A DNA stretch of 23,773 nt from an uncultured Lachnospiraceae bacterium. Lineage in GTDB: Bacteria > Bacillota_A > Clostridia > Lachnospirales > Lachnospiraceae. Under the pieces are notes generated by a model. That model saw only the letters and a program-made list of their open reading frames with translations, had not been told where the DNA came from and made no database searches. Numbering within the stretch: position 1 is the stretch's first letter; each line of letters opens with the position of its first letter. Shown piece by piece: positions 7,950-15,082 of the stretch. The position numbers were made by a program, and so were the translations under genes. The stretch spans positions 1 to 23,773 of the forward strand of contig CAJKKX010000002.1 of the NCBI GenBank assembly GCA_905200565.1. The letters are read 5' to 3'.

Positions 7950-8909
7950 ATGTCTACAGTAATGTTTGTGAATGGCGTAAATATTTCAACGTGCAATGCA
8001 AAATTCTGGAGTATTACGCCAGCGGCACGGACAGTGACAAATGCGACGGAAATATTGGACGGTGCGTCCATACCCGTCATGATGAATCCGGGATTCGGGC
8101 TGAAGGAATATACGCTGAAACTGAATGTTTACGGAAAGAACAGAAAAGAAATATGGGAAAACGTAAGCCGGGTTCTGCAATTATTTTCGGAGGTTGCGAC
8201 CGTTGAGCTGGGAGGGTTTTACGATACAGGGAGGCAGCGTTTTTTCAAATTGACGCTCACAAAGGCAGACCATACGGAATATGGTCCCTGCCAGGGCGGA
8301 TGGCATACCCTGACCCTGGCCTGTACAGGGTATGAATATGGGGATGAGATGACATTGGAAACTGAAAAACTGATTCTGAATGGAAACGGAGGACAGGCAG
8401 TCACATATGAGTCTTATGTGAAGGATATGAAAGTGAATTATTCCAGACACCAAACGCAGATGCCAACAGTTCCGGTGTTTGTGAATTTGGCTGTCACCCA
8501 GACAGAGACGTGCAGCGATGCGTTGGCAGCAGGCGTAGCGCCAGAAGTGGAAGGGAAAAGGTACGCCATGCACGCAGATATCCGTATATCAGGGCTTTGC
8601 AGGAATTCTGTGGGAAAAGATATCGGAGACCTGATAATCCGCGTCCGGGAAGACATGGAGCCGGACGGGAGCTATATCGGGAAAGGGATATCGCATATAG
8701 AAATCGAAGGGAAAACTGGAAAAATAAAAAAACGGATGGCAAACGTAGGAGGGGATTGGGGTCTCCTTACATGTGATATGCCGTCACAGTTAAAGGTGGG
8801 TTTTCCCGGGCAGAAAATCAGGGTCGAAATCCAAAGACTAAATATTGGTACGATATACAGGCCACAGGAAATCTATATTGTTCTGGGATTAACACCCGTT
8901 TATCTTTAG
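7950..8909 (+). CDS. Distal tail protein (Dit-like phage tail family protein)
   Basis: This is a 319-aa protein. The N-terminal half (about residues 1-130) has the layout of Dit/phage tail family proteins: a short beta-rich start (VNGVNIST), a DGASIPV loop, and the YTLKLNVYGKNRKEIWENV stretch that builds the hub ring. The C-terminal half (about 160-319) is a beta-rich domain of carbohydrate-module appearance. Dit forms the hub joining the tail tube to the baseplate. AGGAAAGGAG lies just upstream of ATG 7950. It follows the tape-measure gene and precedes the tail-tip gene, which is the standard siphovirus order. Confidence 0.85.
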   Translation: MSTVMFVNGVNISTCNAKFWSITPAARTVTNATEILDGASIPVMMNPGFGLKEYTLKLNVYGKNRKEIWENVSRVLQLFSEVATVELGGFYDTGRQRFFKLTLTKADHTEYGPCQGGWHTLTLACTGYEYGDEMTLETEKLILNGNGGQAVTYESYVKDMKVNYSRHQTQMPTVPVFVNLAVTQTETCSDALAAGVAPEVEGKRYAMHADIRISGLCRNSVGKDIGDLIIRVREDMEPDGSYIGKGISHIEIEGKTGKIKKRMANVGGDWGLLTCDMPSQLKVGFPGQKIRVEIQRLNIGTIYRPQEIYIVLGLTPVYL

Positions 8910-8919
8910 GAGGCTCGCT

Positions 8920-10043
8920 ATGAAAATTTACGATCAGAAAGGAATCACTTTCAAACGCTTCGTGCTCCAGCGAAAAGACTTCAAAGTGGAAGAGAAGCTG
9001 GATAACGGGATCATTAAAAAGCAGATCAGCTTCACCTACCCGCTGGAGGACGGACGTATTTACTGCGAGGAAGTAATCACATACGAAGGGGAGCGTTACC
9101 GCGTAAAAGAAGCCCCTGTCAAGGGCTGGTACGGCTCCGTCGTAGCCGCGCAGGATACGGATACACTGTCCGGGCATTGCATTGAGAATTTCACCGCATC
9201 GGGGATGACGCTGGGACAGTGCGTACAGGCAGCTCTGGAAGGAACTGGATGGATATACAGGAATCTTTCTGCGGACAACCTGGAGACCCGGAACATCACG
9301 GAAAACAATACGGACAGTATGAAGATACTGGAAAGGATTGCAGAAATCTTCTGGGTAGAGATGGATTTCCTCACCGCATCAAAGACTGTGCACTTGTATA
9401 GCAGGGTCGGAAACCGGGACAGCCGGGCGCGTTTTATAAAGGGCTTTAACCTGAAAGCTCTGGAGGTCAAGACGGACACGCACGCATCTATCCGATCGGG
9501 AAGGACAGCCTGCGGATTGGCGCGGTGAACGGAAATAAGGATTATCTGGATAACACGAAGTATTCCGGTATCATCCAGGGAATCATCTGGGAGGATACCA
9601 ATTATACGGATGCCGAAGGGCTGAAACGGGCGGCGAAGAAGAAGCTCGAAGAGCTGTCCGTCCCAAAGACCACTTATACGGCGCAGGTGCTGGACGTAGC
9701 GAACATCCAGGACGGATATGAGGACTTCCGTTTCAGCCTGGGGGATGAAGCAGACATTATCGAGCCGGATCTGGAAGTGAAGGCCAGGGAGCGGATCGTC
9801 AGTATCACACGCTATCCCGACCACCCGGAGAAGAACACGGTGCAGCTCGCAAACCGCAGTACCAGCTTTTCCGACATGCAGAAAAAGCTTCTCGCCGCTG
9901 CGGATGCCGTGTCAAGTGTTACCAATGGAAAAATGGTGCTCACGGGGAAAATGGAAGGAATAAAAGCGGAACAAATCGCTGGACTGGAAGTTTATGCAAC
10001 AGGGGCGATTACAAATCTGGAAATAGATGATATATGCAAATAG
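8920..10043 (+). pseudogene. Frameshifted tail-tip (Tal / prophage endopeptidase tail) protein
   Basis: Frame 8920-9528 (AGGAGG before ATG 8920) and the continuing frame from about 9490 to 10043 together give one tail-associated protein of the prophage-tail/Gp37-like type. The first part ends in out-of-frame residues after KTDTH, while the normal continuation YPIGKDSLRIGAVNG appears in the next frame. Related proteins usually read something like DTHDFATRIYPIG here, so about 10-13 bases seem to be missing near 9480-9492, possibly deleted between short ACGC repeats. The second frame ends in a coiled-coil-like stretch and the C-terminal TNLEIDDICK. Without a complete tail tip the virion would probably not be infectious. 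A sequencing error or recoding is less likely, because residues are missing and not merely out of frame. Confidence 0.75.
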
Positions 10044-10055
10044 GAGGAAAAAAGA

Positions 10056-10868
10056 ATGGCAAATACATATTTAGACAGTAACGGAGTATCTCATTTCTGG
10101 GAGAAGATCAAATCAAAGTTCGTGCCAAAGGAGACAGGAAAAGGACTGAGTACGAATGACTATACGACAGCGGAAAAAAATAAGCTGGCAGGTATCGAAG
10201 CGGGTGCAAACAAATACGTGCATCCGTCCGGCGCGGCGAAAAGTTCAGGTCTGTACAAAATAGCGGTGGACAGTTCCGGACACGTGAGCGGCGCATCAGC
10301 GGTATCCAAGTCAGACATTACGGGGCTCGGCATTCCGGCGCAGGATACGACTTACAATTATTTCACTGGGGCGAAGGAAGGAGAGGCAGGGGCACCTGGA
10401 CTGGTTCCACCGCCGGCAAAAGGGGAGCAGGGAAAAGTGCTTTGCGGAAACGGGGAATGGGAAGAAATTAACATGTATTATGCAGCAGAAACATATACAA
10501 GCGGGGCGCTGCATTTTACGATGGGCAGCAGGATAATAACTGCAAGTATTCCGGCAGCAAGTGGGGGAAATGTCGGGCTTATGACAGGGGCAGATAAGAT
10601 GAAGCTCGATGCCTTTCAGTCGGCATCTGAATACGCTCTGAAATCTGATATCACAGGCATCTATAAATACAAAGGCTCAGTATCCGCTGCGTCAGACCTG
10701 CCGTCCAGCGGTCAGGAAAAAGGCGACGTCTACAACATTGAAGCGGCGTCCACCTACGGGGCGGCGGGGACAAATGTCGCCTGGGACGGCGAAAAGTGGG
10801 ATTCGCTTGGCGGGATGTTTTCTGTGGAAGTGATGACGAATGCGGACATTGACAGTATCTGTGTGTAA
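10056..10868 (+). CDS. Phage tail fibre-like protein
   Basis: A 270-aa protein with AGGAGG before ATG 10056. It starts with a short attachment motif (TYLDSNGVSHFWEKIKSKF) also seen in variant form in the next gene. A Gly/Ala-rich shaft follows with the YTTAEKNKLAGIEAGAN repeat common in fibre proteins, then a collagen-like stretch (about residues 105-130). From about residue 200 comes a KYKGSVSAASDLPSSG knob domain of the type found in tail fibres and pyocin knobs. It ends in TNADIDSICV, matching the C-terminus of the upstream tail-tip protein. It probably contributes to host recognition at the baseplate. Confidence 0.8.
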   Translation: MANTYLDSNGVSHFWEKIKSKFVPKETGKGLSTNDYTTAEKNKLAGIEAGANKYVHPSGAAKSSGLYKIAVDSSGHVSGASAVSKSDITGLGIPAQDTTYNYFTGAKEGEAGAPGLVPPPAKGEQGKVLCGNGEWEEINMYYAAETYTSGALHFTMGSRIITASIPAASGGNVGLMTGADKMKLDAFQSASEYALKSDITGIYKYKGSVSAASDLPSSGQEKGDVYNIEAASTYGAAGTNVAWDGEKWDSLGGMFSVEVMTNADIDSICV

Positions 10869-10880
10869 AGGGGTGGAAAT

Positions 10881-11408
10881 ATGGCAAAGTATTTGGATGA
10901 AGTCGGCCTGCAGAGGGTCTGGAGCTATATGAAAACTTACGCAGATTCCCAAAAAGGCACGGCGGATAAACACATGAAGATTCTGTGGAGTGGGCTTTTG
11001 GACGGCGGTTGGGATAGTTCTGCGAACGCACCTTACAGAGTAGACTTTTCAATCCCAAAGGACTGCTTTTTTAATGATGGGAAGGAACTCATTTTGACGG
11101 TCAACGGATACTGCCCGAAGGACGATTTTTCAACCTTTCCACTGCTTATGGCCGGGATGTGCTTTGGGACTGCCGAGGATTTCGGTCTTGCCCCGGACAG
11201 CACATATTTTCCATATAACTATGGAAATTTCAGCCGGTATATCCTTCATGAAGAAAAATTCGTGACAGAAAGCAGTGGCGCTTATTCTTTAATTCGGATA
11301 GATATCCACGTGAAGAAAGTTCCAGACAGCCGTTATGCCGTGTGTACCGTGCTGAATGAGTCCGGACATTTTTTCATTACAAGCATCAGTGCAGTACTGG
11401 CGGAATAG
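10881..11408 (+). CDS. Second tail fibre / baseplate protein, unknown C-terminal domain
   Basis: A 175-aa protein whose start (MAKYLDEVGLQRVWSYMK) is a variant of the first 20 residues of the preceding fibre protein, so both probably dock to the same baseplate partner. The remainder is a beta-rich domain rich in aromatic residues that I do not recognise; a receptor-binding head is a reasonable guess. GGGGTGG precedes ATG 10881. It lies 12 bases after the fibre gene, and the glycosyltransferase gene follows after 10 bases, so the three are co-transcribed. Confidence 0.65.
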   Translation: MAKYLDEVGLQRVWSYMKTYADSQKGTADKHMKILWSGLLDGGWDSSANAPYRVDFSIPKDCFFNDGKELILTVNGYCPKDDFSTFPLLMAGMCFGTAEDFGLAPDSTYFPYNYGNFSRYILHEEKFVTESSGAYSLIRIDIHVKKVPDSRYAVCTVLNESGHFFITSISAVLAE

Positions 11409-11418
11409 GAGGATAAGG

Positions 11419-12597
11419 ATGATTAAGCTGATTATAGACGATCTGACCGGGAAAATACTCGGTTATACGAAGGTTCGGAGTAATACCTGCCTTTACAAAG
11501 AAGATATCCTGGTGGAAGAAAGAGAACTCGCCGGGATGAAAATAGAAAATGCTTACTGGGAGGACGGGAAAGTCATACACAAGGAAAAGACGGAAGAGTA
11601 TTATGCGGAAATGGCCGCCCTGGAAAATGAGATCCGGGAAAACCAGCAGACAGATTCAGAAAGCAGACTTCTGGATTATCTGATAAAAGGAAACACCCTG
11701 ACAGCAGCCATCAAGAAAATAGAAAGTGTCCGGGAGAAAGTACAGAGCCTTACGGACAGGCGGGAAGCACTGAAGGAAGGGCGCCGGAAGGACATCCGGG
11801 AATATTACCTGTCACGGAACCGTGAGCGGGATGCGCTTCTGGAGTGCAAATTTTACAGCGCTGTTATCCTTCTGATTAAGGACGAAAACCGTTACTTAAA
11901 AGAATGGCTGGACTGGCATCTTGCACTTGGCTTTGAGCATGTGTATATCTACGACAATGGGGAAAAAGACCATGCACAGGAGATTGTAGATCTGTATGCA
12001 GCGGAAATGCAGCGGAAAATCACCGTCATTGACTGGACAGGCCATCATACTCACATCCAGCAGGACGCTTACAACCATTTCCTTTCAAACTATAAGAAAG
12101 ACGCCCGCTGGGGGCTTTTTATTGACTCGGATGAATTCCTGCGGTTTACGGACGGGCAGACCACGGATGTGAATACCTTCCTTCGCTCTTATGAGGATTA
12201 TACGGAGGTCTGGGGATATGAGGCGGAGTATGACGCCAACGGGCAGGAAATATACGAAGATAAGCCTGTCAGGGAGCGTTTCACGAGACAGACGGATGTG
12301 CGGGAAGGGGTCTATTGGAAGAATTTCATTCAGGTAAACAGAATTGATTCCTTCCTGATGCACTATGCCTACTATGACGAGTCCAGGCACCTGCTTTTTA
12401 AGAATGAGAAGAGTAATCAGGATTTGTTCGTGATCGACCACTATTACACAAAGAGCTGGGAGGAATGGCAGAAAAAGATCATGGAGCGTGGCGGCGCTGA
12501 CCCGAACTATCATAAAGCCCTGAGGGAGTTCTTCTTTTATAATCCGGATATGGCATATCTGGATACTGGGGAGAATGCCGTGCAGTCATACGAATAG
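11419..12597 (+). CDS. Tail-operon protein with coiled coil fused to a GT92-like glycosyltransferase
   Basis: A 392-aa protein. AGGAGG just before ATG 11419 decides the start; a longer in-frame start at 11356 would overlap the previous gene and lacks a site. Residues of about 1-60 form a small beta-rich domain, and 60-140 form a charged coiled coil. From about 145 a GT-A glycosyltransferase of GT92/family-2 type begins: LLIKDENRYLKEWLDWHL, YIYDNGEKD, and the metal-binding DxD as D236-S-D238 within FIDSDEFL. The terminal region has the HYYTKSWEEWQKK motif of such enzymes. It should transfer a sugar from a nucleotide sugar. The operon position suggests it modifies the tail fibres or the host surface glycan; the substrate is not predictable. 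No signal peptide is present. Confidence 0.85.
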   Translation: MIKLIIDDLTGKILGYTKVRSNTCLYKEDILVEERELAGMKIENAYWEDGKVIHKEKTEEYYAEMAALENEIRENQQTDSESRLLDYLIKGNTLTAAIKKIESVREKVQSLTDRREALKEGRRKDIREYYLSRNRERDALLECKFYSAVILLIKDENRYLKEWLDWHLALGFEHVYIYDNGEKDHAQEIVDLYAAEMQRKITVIDWTGHHTHIQQDAYNHFLSNYKKDARWGLFIDSDEFLRFTDGQTTDVNTFLRSYEDYTEVWGYEAEYDANGQEIYEDKPVRERFTRQTDVREGVYWKNFIQVNRIDSFLMHYAYYDESRHLLFKNEKSNQDLFVIDHYYTKSWEEWQKKIMERGGADPNYHKALREFFFYNPDMAYLDTGENAVQSYE

Positions 12598-12599
12598 AG

Positions 12600-12612
12600 G
12601 AGGGAAAATATG
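12600..12612 (+). other. Orphan ribosome binding site and start codon
   Basis: Immediately after the glycosyltransferase stop there is AGGAGG, then a short A-rich spacer and ATG at 12610-12612. This is the same spacing used by the other tail genes. The frame that follows runs antisense to the Fic gene and has no phage-like content, so the start seems to belong to a tail or lysis gene that has been replaced or cut off by the inserted Fic segment. Confidence 0.5.
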
Positions 12613-12614
12613 TG

Positions 12615-12650
12615 TTTCCAAAGTGCCAATTTGACACTTTGGAAATTGGC
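12615..12650. terminator. Long palindrome between convergent genes (possible bidirectional terminator or recombination site)
   Basis: TTTCCAAAGTG (12615-12625) is perfectly complementary to CACTTTGGAAA (12635-12645), and the centre CAA-T-TTG extends the palindrome. A second, mutually exclusive stem pairs GCCAATTT (12625-12632) with AAATTGGC (12643-12650). It lies between the glycosyltransferase stop and the Fic stop, where a shared terminator is expected. There is no clean T-run on either side, so a protein-binding or recombination site is also possible. Confidence 0.5.
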
Positions 12651-12654
12651 TTAC

Positions 12655-13545
12655 TTAATATACAATCCTAAAATAATCCAAATATGCTTTATATTTGTCC
12701 TGTGCGGTCAAACAGGTATCCGTCAGATAGCCTTTTTCATTGTTCCATTCTTTCAATCCTCGATAATAGAACATCTTCAGATTGTCCTCAATGATAAACG
12801 GAACAATATTATATTTCAGGCACTCCTTGAACATAATCAGTCTGCCTACACGACCATTCCCATCTTGGAATGGATGAATTCGCTCAAACTTCACATGGAA
12901 ATCCAGAATATCTTCAAAGGTCTTTTCTTCCTTGACATTGTATTCTGTCAGCAATGCTTTCATCTTATCGGCAACTTCTTCCGGAAGAGCGGTATCCATG
13001 CCTCCCACCTCGTTTGGAAGTTTCTTGTAGTCACCAACAGCAAACCAATCTTTCCTGGAATCACTTGTGCCATTCTTCAGGATTAGATGAAGTTCCTTAA
13101 TGAACTTCTCAGTTAATGCCGTTTTTGCGTTCTCAATAATCATGTCAATACAGCGAAAATGGTTTGCTGTTTCAATCACATCGTCAACATTGAGAAATTC
13201 ATTTTCCACGCTGATAGTATTGGTTTCAAAAATATATCTGGTCTGATCGTGAGTCAGACGGCTGCCTTCGATGTGGTTTGAGTTGTATGTCAAATCAATC
13301 TGCGTCTTATGGTAAATACCGCCGGAATATTTGCTTGCTTTCTGCTCTTTCAGAATATCCAACAGAGTAACAGGTTCCTCTTTTCTCTTGTTGGTACGCT
13401 CCGGCTTTTCTGCGTTTTCTGGAATATTCCAGGTCTTTCCGGTAAGGAATGCGCCATTCACACGTCCCTGGGCGCAGTAATTTCTAACGCTGCGTTCCGA
13501 CACATCCCACTTTTTTGCTATTTCAGTAACTGAAAGGTATCGCAT
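12655..13545 (-). CDS. Fic-domain protein with N-terminal helix-turn-helix
   Basis: A 296-aa protein on the minus strand. Residues of about 1-45 form a MerR/excisionase-like helix-turn-helix (YLSVTEIAKKWDVSERSV). Residues of about 85-290 form a Fic fold. The catalytic motif is complete, HPFQDGNGRVGR (224-235). An inhibitory-helix motif S-x-x-x-E-G (Ser89, Glu93, Gly94) lies before it, the layout of class II Fic enzymes, where Glu blocks ATP until relieved. Such proteins usually transfer AMP from ATP to a hydroxyl side chain of a target protein. GGAGG precedes the start, and a good promoter with an inverted repeat lies upstream. It faces against the tail operon and lies among decayed genes, so it is likely an insertion. 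The target is unknown; autoregulation through the N-terminal domain is inferred. Confidence 0.9.
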   Translation of the reverse strand: MRYLSVTEIAKKWDVSERSVRNYCAQGRVNGAFLTGKTWNIPENAEKPERTNKRKEEPVTLLDILKEQKASKYSGGIYHKTQIDLTYNSNHIEGSRLTHDQTRYIFETNTISVENEFLNVDDVIETANHFRCIDMIIENAKTALTEKFIKELHLILKNGTSDSRKDWFAVGDYKKLPNEVGGMDTALPEEVADKMKALLTEYNVKEEKTFEDILDFHVKFERIHPFQDGNGRVGRLIMFKECLKYNIVPFIIEDNLKMFYYRGLKEWNNEKGYLTDTCLTAQDKYKAYLDYFRIVY

Positions 13546-13591
13546 CTGCTATCCTCCGTCATAAATCAAAAAACTACAAAAATTTATTTAT

Positions 13592-13621
13592 AGTATACCA
13601 TAGCATCGGCAAAAATATCAA
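13592..13621 (-). promoter_or_regulatory. Promoter of the fic gene
   Basis: On the minus strand, TTGATA (plus 13616-13621) and TATACT (plus 13592-13597) are separated by 18 bases, about 47 bases ahead of the Fic start codon at 13545. The right arm of the fic-proximal inverted repeat covers the spacer and the -35, so a bound protein would block RNA polymerase. Confidence 0.65.
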
Positions 13622-13658
13622 ACAGTTTTATGATTGCACAGTATATTTTTGCCGATGC
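13603..13658. repeat. Perfect 16-bp inverted repeat (likely operator)
   Basis: GCATCGGCAAAAATAT (13603-13618) is repeated exactly in inverted orientation at 13643-13658, with a 24-base gap. The arm starts are 40 bases apart, close to four helical turns. One arm lies in the fic promoter spacer and -35, and the other is upstream of the -35. There is no T-run, so it is not a terminator. A repressor, possibly the helix-turn-helix of Fic itself, is the natural candidate binder. Confidence 0.75.
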
Positions 13659-13743
13659 AGGAAGTTTGGCTCCAGCGGTCTGCTTGCATTATTCATCGTT
13701 ACATAGTGAAAGTAGATGAAAGCCACATAGTGACTGTATTTAA

Positions 13744-14037
13744 ACTGTTTATTGCATTTCATCTATTGCAGAGCAGATAGTTGAAATACATCAAAATGCC
13801 TATGAGGTTTATTTACCATTGGCTGAAGATGTGTGAAATAGAATCGTTTTAGAAGACAAATTACTACATTAAATTAATTGTTTGCTGGATTTTGCTTGTG
13901 ATGAAAAAATGCTGAAATTGTATAAAATGGTGTGTAGAAGATATTTGTATGTATATCCTAGCTGCATTAAGTTTTATGTTGAAGCATATCGGAAAATGTG
14001 GGAAGATGAAGATAGTTACGCAGCAGAAATTCCTTAA
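13744..14037 (+). pseudogene. Decayed small phage-type protein gene
   Basis: One reading frame keeps protein-like sequence through two in-frame stops (TGA 13834-13836 and TAA 13870-13872) to TAA 14035-14037. Recognisable stretches are EIHQNAYEVYLPLAEDV, LLDFACDEKMLKLYK and YVEAYRKMWEDEDSYAAEIP. It has the look of the small, Tyr/Asp-rich hypothetical proteins carried by prophages and conjugative elements of gut Clostridia. No start codon with a ribosome binding site is left at the 5' side, so it is also truncated. Function unknown. Confidence 0.6.
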
Positions 14038-14052
14038 AGGGAAAGCGGATAA

Positions 14053-14694
14053 GATGAGTTTAACCGTGTGCAATTCAACGCGGTTAAAAATGAAGCGGGA
14101 TTAAAGCGTTTTGTTATGATACCAACAAAGTGGATTACACAGATGAATGCCATTGGTAGTGTTTCAAAAGCAGGACGTTATGGCGGAACATATGCTCATA
14201 GCGATATTGCCATGTCTTTCGCAACTTGGATTTCTCAAGAGTTTCAGTTATATATTATGAAGGATTACAGAAGATGAAAGACAGATGAGAATAGTCGGTT
14301 ATCTCTGAATTGGAATTTGAATAGAGAGATTTTTAAGTTGAATTACAGGATACATACAGATGCAATGAAAGAAAATCTGATTCCGCCGGAATTAACGCCC
14401 GCACAGGTGGCATATACCTATGCTAACGAGGCAGATATGTTGAATGTTGTTTTATTTGGAAAGACGGCGAAGCAATGGAAAGATGAAAATCCAACAGTGA
14501 AAAGAAATATGCGACATGTAGCAACTTTGAATCAATTACTGCTGCTTGCGAATCTGGAAAGCTATAATGCGGTTCTGATTAATCAGGGGAAGAAGCAGAA
14601 AGAGCGGATGGAATTGTTACGGAAGTTGGCGGTACAACAGCTACAGATGCTGGAGACGGTAAGCTTAAATAATTTGCCGAAATTAGAAGTATAA
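14053..14694 (+). pseudogene. KilA-N domain protein, 5'-truncated and stopped
   Basis: Two open stretches, up to 14277 and from 14278 on, are in the same frame and separated only by TGA at 14275-14277, where a leucine (TTA or TTG) is expected in DYRR-L-KTDENSRLSLNWN. The first part carries the KilA-N core (AIGSVSKAGRYGGTYAHSDIA, then WISQEFQLYIMKDYRR). The second part contains LNYRIHTDAMKENLIPPELT and FGKTAKQWKDENP, typical of the C-terminal region of these phage DNA-binding proteins. The first 60 or so residues of the domain are missing. A TAA in frame at 14050-14052 and the preceding pseudogene lie upstream. It is surely non-functional as it stands unless the TGA is read through. Confidence 0.75.
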
Positions 14695-14804
14695 GTGGAA
14701 ACTTATTAGAATAAATAAGAAAAATTGATTGTTAAATAAAAATATTCCTGCGTCAATTAATTTTTTGGGGGGGTGTCGGGAAATAATTTGTATTGTCATT
14801 AAAT

Positions 14805-14833
14805 TTTACGACAGATATAGAATAAAGTATACA
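14805..14833 (+). promoter_or_regulatory. Weak promoter-like sequence
   Basis: TTTACG (14805-14810) and TATACA (14828-14833) are 17 bases apart in A/T-rich sequence. A transcript would meet the terminator at 14855-14881 after about 40 bases, unless it reads on into the group II intron-like sequence. The region 14695-14854 otherwise holds no gene; it contains a T6-G7 tract at 14761-14773. Confidence 0.25.
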
Positions 14834-14854
14834 ATGGAAAGAATCGTTCAAGAA

Positions 14855-14881
14855 CACCCCGTGGAAATGCGGGGTGCTTTT
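14855..14881 (+). terminator. Rho-independent terminator at the end of the prophage segment
   Basis: CACCCCG (14855-14861) pairs perfectly with CGGGGTG (14870-14876), with an 8-base loop, followed by CTTTT. It points to the right, so it stops plus-strand transcripts from the phage side before the convergent kinase gene. A group II intron-like sequence starts 4 bases after it. Confidence 0.75.
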
Positions 14882-14884
14882 GTC

Positions 14885-15063
14885 GTGCGCCCAGTATGGG
14901 CGCGATCTATACAGTGAAAAGCTGCAACACAAACCGAAGGCCAATCACTACTCGGAACGACTTTGCAAACAACAGGGTCGGCATTTACGTGACCAGCAAG
15001 GCAGGCTGGGGCTTTGCCAGCCTGCGGGTGCTCTCCGTGGAGGGACTTGTGAAAAACACATAG
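14885..15063 (+). mobile_element. Possible 5' fragment of a group II intron
   Basis: From 14885 the sequence reads GTGCGCCCAGTATGGGCGC, matching the conserved GUGCG 5' end and first domain I stem of bacterial group II introns (the lactococcal Ll.LtrB intron starts GTGCGCCCAG). A TGAAAAG segment between CAG and CTG resembles the next conserved piece, and a perfect 9-bp hairpin (15001-15009 with 15017-15025) would fit domain I. The right boundary is uncertain. No intron-encoded reverse transcriptase or domain V/VI is present, so it is at most a remnant. An alternative is the end of an unrelated gene: an open frame runs to TAG 15061-15063. Class C introns commonly insert just after terminators, as seen here. 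Confidence 0.4.
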
Positions 15064-15082
15064 GCGCTTCTTATTCATGTGG

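Noticed and set aside
9470..9540. Programmed ribosomal frameshift in the tail-tip gene
   Set aside because: No slippery heptamer is visible, and conserved residues are missing and not merely out of frame, so a deletion is favoured.
12610..13086. A 158-aa plus-strand frame starting at a good ribosome binding site
   Set aside because: It is antisense to the Fic gene, whose motifs are complete; the encoded sequence has no protein-like pattern. Only the start signal is kept as an orphan.
13701..13735. Two ACATAGTGA direct repeats, considered as an attachment site or CRISPR-like unit
   Set aside because: Only two short copies are present, with no array spacing and no flanking recombinase.
14885..15063. 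A template or variable repeat of a diversity-generating retroelement
   Set aside because: The segment has some AAC codons and a hairpin, but there is no second copy in the window and no reverse transcriptase gene; the group II intron reading explains its start better.
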